Origin: Metellina segmentata
Taxonomy: Eukaryota > Arthropoda > Arachnida > Araneae > Tetragnathidae
NCBI GenBank assembly: GCA_947359465.1
Contig: OX375881.1
Coordinates: 124,073,967-124,137,966, forward strand
DNA: 64,000 nucleotides
Reading direction: 5' to 3'
This document shows positions 59,508 to 64,000 of this stretch, piece after piece; within the stretch, counting starts at the first letter, position 1, and every line of letters begins with the position of its first letter. The notes beneath the pieces are model-generated. The model was given only the letters and a program-made list of their open reading frames with translations. It was not told the DNA's origin and did not search any database. Position numbers and translations under genes: made by a program.

Positions 59508-62324
59508 TTAGTCATCAAGAGCCAAACGGAACATTCCACATCGGCGTTTAGGCCTTTGTGGATAGGTATCAAACTGTTGATGCAGAAAGGCTCTAGGCCT
59601 TTTCTGCGAGCTTTTAACGGTTGGGTCATAAGGTGGAAGTGACCTCAATGCTTCGTTTGGAACTTGAGGAAGTTTTTCAAAGAATTTAATCGAAAGGTGC
59701 TTCATAAATTCAGCAACGGGTTTAATTTCGAAATCCGAATGAATGGCTTCATTTTGGACAAACCAGGGGGCTTTCGCGATCGTACGTAATATACGATTTT
59801 GAAAAATCTGCAGTTTTTTAATATTAGTTGTGCATGTCGCGGCCCACACCTGGGAACCGTACATGACAATAGGTCGTAATATAGCTTTGTAGACAAGAAT
59901 TTTATTCTCAGTGGAGAGCCGGCTATTCCAAGCCAAGAGGGGATATAGTTTGCAGCGGGCAATAGCTCCGTTAGACAGAGCATGCCTGACGTGCTTGGTC
60001 CAAAGTAATTTTGGGTCGAGCACGAGTCCTAAGTATTTGTAACTGAAAACCCAGTAGACTGGCGTACCAAAAAGTACAAGGGGGGGAATATTAGCATAAT
60101 CTGGGTTTTGAAGGTCAATTTTGAATCCATAATTAAATGAATTATATCTCCTGGAGAAAAACAAGGAGGCACATTTTGAAGCGTTGACTTTTACCCGCCA
60201 GTGGGAAAGCCAAATTTCGAGATCTTTGATGTACTCTTTCAGTCTAGACAAGATATGAAGCTTATTGTTGGATTGCGTCATGATGGCTGTGTCATCAGCG
60301 TAGATTGCGAGGGTGGTTTTCTGATTTTTCGGAATGTCATTCACGAACAGGTTGAAAAGTTTGGGGCCTAGTAATGAACCCTGAGGGACTCCTGAATGGA
60401 TTGGGCGGTGGGAGGAAAAATCTTTCTGTCCAACTCTGACAGTGAAAGAACGATTAGTGAGGTATGAGTTGATCAGATTAATTAGATGAGCCGAAAAGCC
60501 AAGTCGCATGAGCTTGTAAATAAGTCCCGTGTGCCAAACGCGGTCAAACGCTTTTGACACATCTAAGAATAGAACACCAGTGTGTTGTCTTTTACGATAG
60601 CCTTCGTGGATTAGTTCAGTAACACGTAACAGCTGGTGGTTAGTGCTATGTTTCTTGCGAAACCCAAATTGTTCTGGAATGATAATATCATTATCCAGAA
60701 CGAACTTTTCCAGGCGTATAAGTAAAATATATTCAAAGATTTTACTCAAAGAACTGAGCAATGAGATGGGACGATAATTACTAGGAATTTTGTGATTTAA
60801 GCTAGGTTTTGGAATCGGGACAATGACCGCAGTTTTCCAGCTTTGGGGAAAATAACTTTTCTTAATCATAACATTGATTAAGAAAGTTATGAAGACAATG
60901 AAGTTTATGGGGAGGTTCTTGACCATGCGATTCGTGATAGAATCCAGTCCAGGAGTCTTTTTGACTTTCAGGGAGGAGATGAAGCTTTCCACCTCATGGG
61001 CGGTTGCAGGTTCGATACCTGTTTCAAAAGGGGTTCCTAGGTACTCGCCGACCTGTTCATGAATGTCCGAGAAGTGCTGTGGTTCTCCAACAATGGGATT
61101 CGGTTGAAATTGGGATTGGAGACTGTCAGCTAAAAATTCAGCTTTCTCTTTCCCAGTAATTGCAATATCACCTGAGTCATTAGTGAGCGGTGGTACTGAA
61201 ACATAAGATTTTTTGAGCTGTGAGGTTTTCCTCCAAAGCGAATTATCCTCAGTCGTTAGGGACTCAATGTGGCTATGCCATCTGGCCTGAGCGAGAGAGT
61301 ACACCATTGATTTGATTACTTTATCAGCATTGCGGAGATCTTGTTTTGATTGGGGATCACGAAATCTCTGCCAAATTTTCCGCAATCGATTTCGATGCTT
61401 AATTTTGATCCTGACTTCCTCAGAGAATCGGAAAGGTTCAGGTTTTAATTTTGGTTTGGAAGCAGCATCGAATGCCTCCTTAATCTTATTTCCTAAACTT
61501 TCAATGGAATTTTCAATGTCATCACAACTGGATAAATTTGGTGAGGGAAGGGGTGAGTTAGCCAAAATATGATTAAAATTCCCCCAGTTCGTTGAGAAAA
61601 GGTCTGGCAATTTTTCAGTGAGCTTTGACGTATTTAAAATTAATTCGACCGGGAGATGGTCGGAGCTAAGATCATTGATAGTTCTTATTGAACTTTGAAA
61701 GGGGATAAACTTGAAAAGGGCCAAATCAAGAAACGTGTCTAGTCTCCCATGGAAATTTAAGTGAGTGGGGTCATCCGGAGAAATGACCCGTACACCCGAT
61801 AGATTATCTATCATATTTTTGAGTTTGTTTCCCCATGCATTGGAAGTATGATTATTCCAAGCAACATGGGAAGAATTTAAGTCTCCAGCTATGATGACAT
61901 TGTTTCCAGTTGAAAACAATTTAGTGATGTCAGCCTCCGGGAATGAAATCCCCCTCTTGTAAGGAGGGAGATAAGCTGATATAATTTTAATTGGGGGTGA
62001 ATCTCTCATATTCACCTCGACCAAGGTAGCTTCAACTTTATCTAATGTCGGAGTCGGAATGAGACGATGAGAGATATTCCGTTTGACATAGATACATGTG
62101 CCTCCAGCTGATCGGCGAAAATTAAGCGTTATTTCTCTATCATTTTTATAGAGATAATAATTGGGGATTTGGGGATTAAATCCAGGAGTTAGGTGGGTCT
62201 CTGAGACTAAAAAGAGATCAAAATTCTTCTCTAAGAGAAACTGACGGACTTCGTGGATCTTGGCTCTGAGTCCGTTAGCATTCCAAAAGCCTATATTTAA
62301 ATACTGCAGATTTGTACTGGACAT
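59508..62324 (-). CDS. E4 ORF2, AP endonuclease-reverse transcriptase
   Basis: 938 residues, the same protein as E3 ORF2. The seven base differences I found between the two ORF2 copies are all synonymous, consistent with selection on function. ATG at 62324, two bases after the ORF1 stop (TAATCATG). Confidence 0.95.
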   Translation of the reverse strand: MSSTNLQYLNIGFWNANGLRAKIHEVRQFLLEKNFDLFLVSETHLTPGFNPQIPNYYLYKNDREITLNFRRSAGGTCIYVKRNISHRLIPTPTLDKVEATLVEVNMRDSPPIKIISAYLPPYKRGISFPEADITKLFSTGNNVIIAGDLNSSHVAWNNHTSNAWGNKLKNMIDNLSGVRVISPDDPTHLNFHGRLDTFLDLALFKFIPFQSSIRTINDLSSDHLPVELILNTSKLTEKLPDLFSTNWGNFNHILANSPLPSPNLSSCDDIENSIESLGNKIKEAFDAASKPKLKPEPFRFSEEVRIKIKHRNRLRKIWQRFRDPQSKQDLRNADKVIKSMVYSLAQARWHSHIESLTTEDNSLWRKTSQLKKSYVSVPPLTNDSGDIAITGKEKAEFLADSLQSQFQPNPIVGEPQHFSDIHEQVGEYLGTPFETGIEPATAHEVESFISSLKVKKTPGLDSITNRMVKNLPINFIVFITFLINVMIKKSYFPQSWKTAVIVPIPKPSLNHKIPSNYRPISLLSSLSKIFEYILLIRLEKFVLDNDIIIPEQFGFRKKHSTNHQLLRVTELIHEGYRKRQHTGVLFLDVSKAFDRVWHTGLIYKLMRLGFSAHLINLINSYLTNRSFTVRVGQKDFSSHRPIHSGVPQGSLLGPKLFNLFVNDIPKNQKTTLAIYADDTAIMTQSNNKLHILSRLKEYIKDLEIWLSHWRVKVNASKCASLFFSRRYNSFNYGFKIDLQNPDYANIPPLVLFGTPVYWVFSYKYLGLVLDPKLLWTKHVRHALSNGAIARCKLYPLLAWNSRLSTENKILVYKAILRPIVMYGSQVWAATCTTNIKKLQIFQNRILRTIAKAPWFVQNEAIHSDFEIKPVAEFMKHLSIKFFEKLPQVPNEALRSLPPYDPTVKSSQKRPRAFLHQQFDTYPQRPKRRCGMFRLALDD

Positions 62325-62326
62325 GA

Positions 62327-64000
62327 TTAGAGCATGGGGGGGTTTCCTGTGATAAGTGCAACATAATGCACGTAGATTAAGTATGCCCTGTCAACTCCGT
62401 GCGATGCAGTACGGAGCTGGGGCAAGGCATTTTTAAATGCCCTTAGTAAAACTTCGGGTTCGATACCCGCTTGCCCTGTCATCTGAATTACAGCCAAAAG
62501 GGTGTCGGTACATGCATTTTGATTAGTTAAAGCATCTGCGCGGGGGACCGACAAATTTGGAGAGGTTATCTCCCTGGTTTTGCCGTTGAGGATATTTGCG
62601 TAAGATACTCTAGGTTGGATACCATTGAGTCGGGGGAAATCGTTTGTCTGAGATACATTGGCATTTGCCTGGGGTGCTTGATTTTGTGATCTAGGGGGGA
62701 GTTGTTTTTTAAAAGTGCCGGGTTTTCGTGCACCAGTAGAAGGGAAACGAGGACAGTTTCTGTAATTTGCGCTGTGCGGACCACCGCAGTTGACGCATTT
62801 AAGTGGAGTGTTGTAGGAGTTTGGGCATTGTTTCGCCGTATGGCTTCCTGCACATTTAACACATTTTACTGGAAGGGTACAGCACTCAGAGGAGTGAAAG
62901 AAACCCTGGCAGTTGAAACATTGAGAGGGACCCTTTTTTCCTCTGTAGCGCTCGACCGAGATTTTGGTACCGAATAATTCGGTTATTCCATAAATCTCGT
63001 CGATTCTTAAAGATTTAATTATTTGCAGATAGTATAGAGGCATAGGGGTTTTATTTCTGGGATTTGTCATCCGACTGATTTTATGAACTTTGAAGCCATG
63101 GATTGCTTCCAATTTGTTTTTGATGTCTTCTATTTTGGTTGAGACGGGTAGGCCACGAATCACAATTTTCGTCGGGAGATCTTTTTTAAGCCCGTGTGAT
63201 TTAAATTGGGCACCCAACTGCTTAAGCATATTGTTTATCTTTCGGAATTGTTCCTCAGTTTGGACAGTGAGTTTAAAGTAAGTCCCCTTAAACTCTGAAG
63301 TTAAAGTGGGGACATTACATCTTAGCATTGATAAGTCAGTTCTCCAGTTATCAGTGGGCATGATGTAAAATGGGGGAATGCGTGGTGGTCGCGGTGGGGG
63401 GGCAGACAAACTATTTCCAGTGTCAGCGGTAACACCTGCATTGGAACTTTCCATTTCCTCCTCGGAGTCCGAGGGCAGGGCGGCGGCAGTAGCTTCGGTC
63501 ATCGACCGGTTGACAGCGTTCAGCTGAGCAGCTTCCTCATTGGTCGGGAGAGAACCGACCGATTTCCGAACGACCTTTGAGGTCAGATTTTTCCGGGAGC
63601 CATTGCCTTCACGGCGGAGGGCGTCCGTTTCTTCCGGTTGAGCTTTTCTCTTGCTGATTCTCCTGTTACGTACAGGGATGAATCCAGTGTCATTATCGGG
63701 TTCCAATGCAGGTGTTACTACCGATACTTTGGGGGGCACAGAAATGCACTGGGTTTCGACTGAGGGATTGGCCTTTTCGGCCAGCTTGCGTTGGGCAAGA
63801 AATTCCTCCATCGTCGAGGGCAAAGTAAAAAGAGCAAGGCCTTTCATTTGGCAGAGTGCCACAATGAGTGCCATAATCTGCTTACCTTCGCCCTGGAGGC
63901 GAGGGACATCATCAGGGTTGTTGATAAGTGCCAGGTCAGTCATGTCATCATTGTCCTGGTACTTTTGGCGTAATCCGATAATTTCTTCAACTGCTTGATT
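62327..64000 (-). CDS. E4 ORF1, Gag-like protein (partial, N-terminus outside window)
   Basis: 557 residues visible; the frame is open at the window edge and by comparison with E2 ORF1 roughly 30-40 N-terminal residues are missing. It has the same order as E1 and E2: variable Ser/Pro/Thr-rich region with a basic KRKAQ stretch, RRM-like/PRE_C2HC-type region (TKIVIRGLPVS, PMPLYYLQIIKS), then three zinc knuckles (CFNCQGFFHSSEC; CVKCAGSH; CVNCGGPHSAN). Confidence 0.92.
   Translation of the reverse strand, partial: NQAVEEIIGLRQKYQDNDDMTDLALINNPDDVPRLQGEGKQIMALIVALCQMKGLALFTLPSTMEEFLAQRKLAEKANPSVETQCISVPPKVSVVTPALEPDNDTGFIPVRNRRISKRKAQPEETDALRREGNGSRKNLTSKVVRKSVGSLPTNEEAAQLNAVNRSMTEATAAALPSDSEEEMESSNAGVTADTGNSLSAPPPRPPRIPPFYIMPTDNWRTDLSMLRCNVPTLTSEFKGTYFKLTVQTEEQFRKINNMLKQLGAQFKSHGLKKDLPTKIVIRGLPVSTKIEDIKNKLEAIHGFKVHKISRMTNPRNKTPMPLYYLQIIKSLRIDEIYGITELFGTKISVERYRGKKGPSQCFNCQGFFHSSECCTLPVKCVKCAGSHTAKQCPNSYNTPLKCVNCGGPHSANYRNCPRFPSTGARKPGTFKKQLPPRSQNQAPQANANVSQTNDFPRLNGIQPRVSYANILNGKTREITSPNLSVPRADALTNQNACTDTLLAVIQMTGQAGIEPEVLLRAFKNALPQLRTASHGVDRAYLIYVHYVALITGNPPML

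Larger units (their letters stand above)
58971..64000 (-). mobile_element. E4: Jockey-clade LINE, family C, in H2A promoter (partial)
   Basis: Minus-strand element, sense with H2A, inserted at the same nucleotide as E3. Its tail TGTCC-AGTCC-AGTCC-AGTC has one more pentamer than E3. ORF2 is complete and ORF1 is open to the window edge. I count about nine base differences from E3 over the shared 3.6 kb, so both copies are recent. Confidence 0.95.

Overview
This window is part of a tandem histone gene array from an arthropod-type animal genome. The coding histones are intronless and nearly identical from repeat to repeat. H2A is 124 residues with an insect/crustacean/chelicerate-type tail, H3 is the replication-dependent type (A31, S96), mRNAs end in histone stem-loops, and a 5S rRNA gene of arthropod type sits in every unit. 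Jockey-clade non-LTR retrotransposons are inserted in the array. I cannot fix the species or the order from sequence alone.

Layout. The uninterrupted repeat unit is about 5.96 kb: H1(-), H3(+), H2A(-), 5S rRNA(+), H2B(-), H4(+), then a fossil 3' fragment of a retrotransposon that is present in every complete spacer. H1/H3 and H2B/H4 are divergent pairs sharing promoters. Eight units are seen: U1 12-11240 (left end cut), U2 11241-17196, U3 17197-28490, U4 28491-34448, U5 34449-41244, U6 41245-50814, U7 50815-56770, U8 56771-64000 (right end cut). U2, U4 and U7 carry no insertion beyond the fossil.

Insertions. Five further retrotransposon copies occur, at most one per unit. E1 (3929-9239, full length, +) is in the H4 promoter of U1. 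E2 (21022-26345, full length, -) is in the H2B promoter of U3. E5 (38410-39243, 5'-truncated, +) is in the H4 promoter of U5. E3 (43445-47044, 5'-truncated, -) and E4 (58971 to beyond 64000, -) are in the H2A promoters of U6 and U8. They belong to three related families: A (E1, E5 and the fossil), B (E2) and C (E3, E4). Each encodes a Gag-like ORF1 with three zinc knuckles and an ORF2 with an AP-type endonuclease and reverse transcriptase, and ends in a conserved hairpin followed by (TGTCC)n or (AGTCC)n.

Main result. All five recent insertions lie between the TATA box and the start codon of a core histone gene and in that gene's sense direction. In every case the 3' junction is 21-22 nt, and in full-TSD copies the 5' junction 32-33 nt, downstream of the TATA start, i.e. 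at the expected transcription start. The H4 site and the H2A site were each hit twice at the same nucleotide by copies with different 5' ends. In addition, both full-length elements carry, 13-18 nt before ORF1, a hairpin with the core CCTTTTCAGG, the same core as the host H2B and H4 mRNA 3' stem-loops. This looks like a group of LINEs specialised on histone transcription start sites, with possible promoter capture and histone stem-loop mimicry. I know of no described histone-start-specific LINE, but I could not search.
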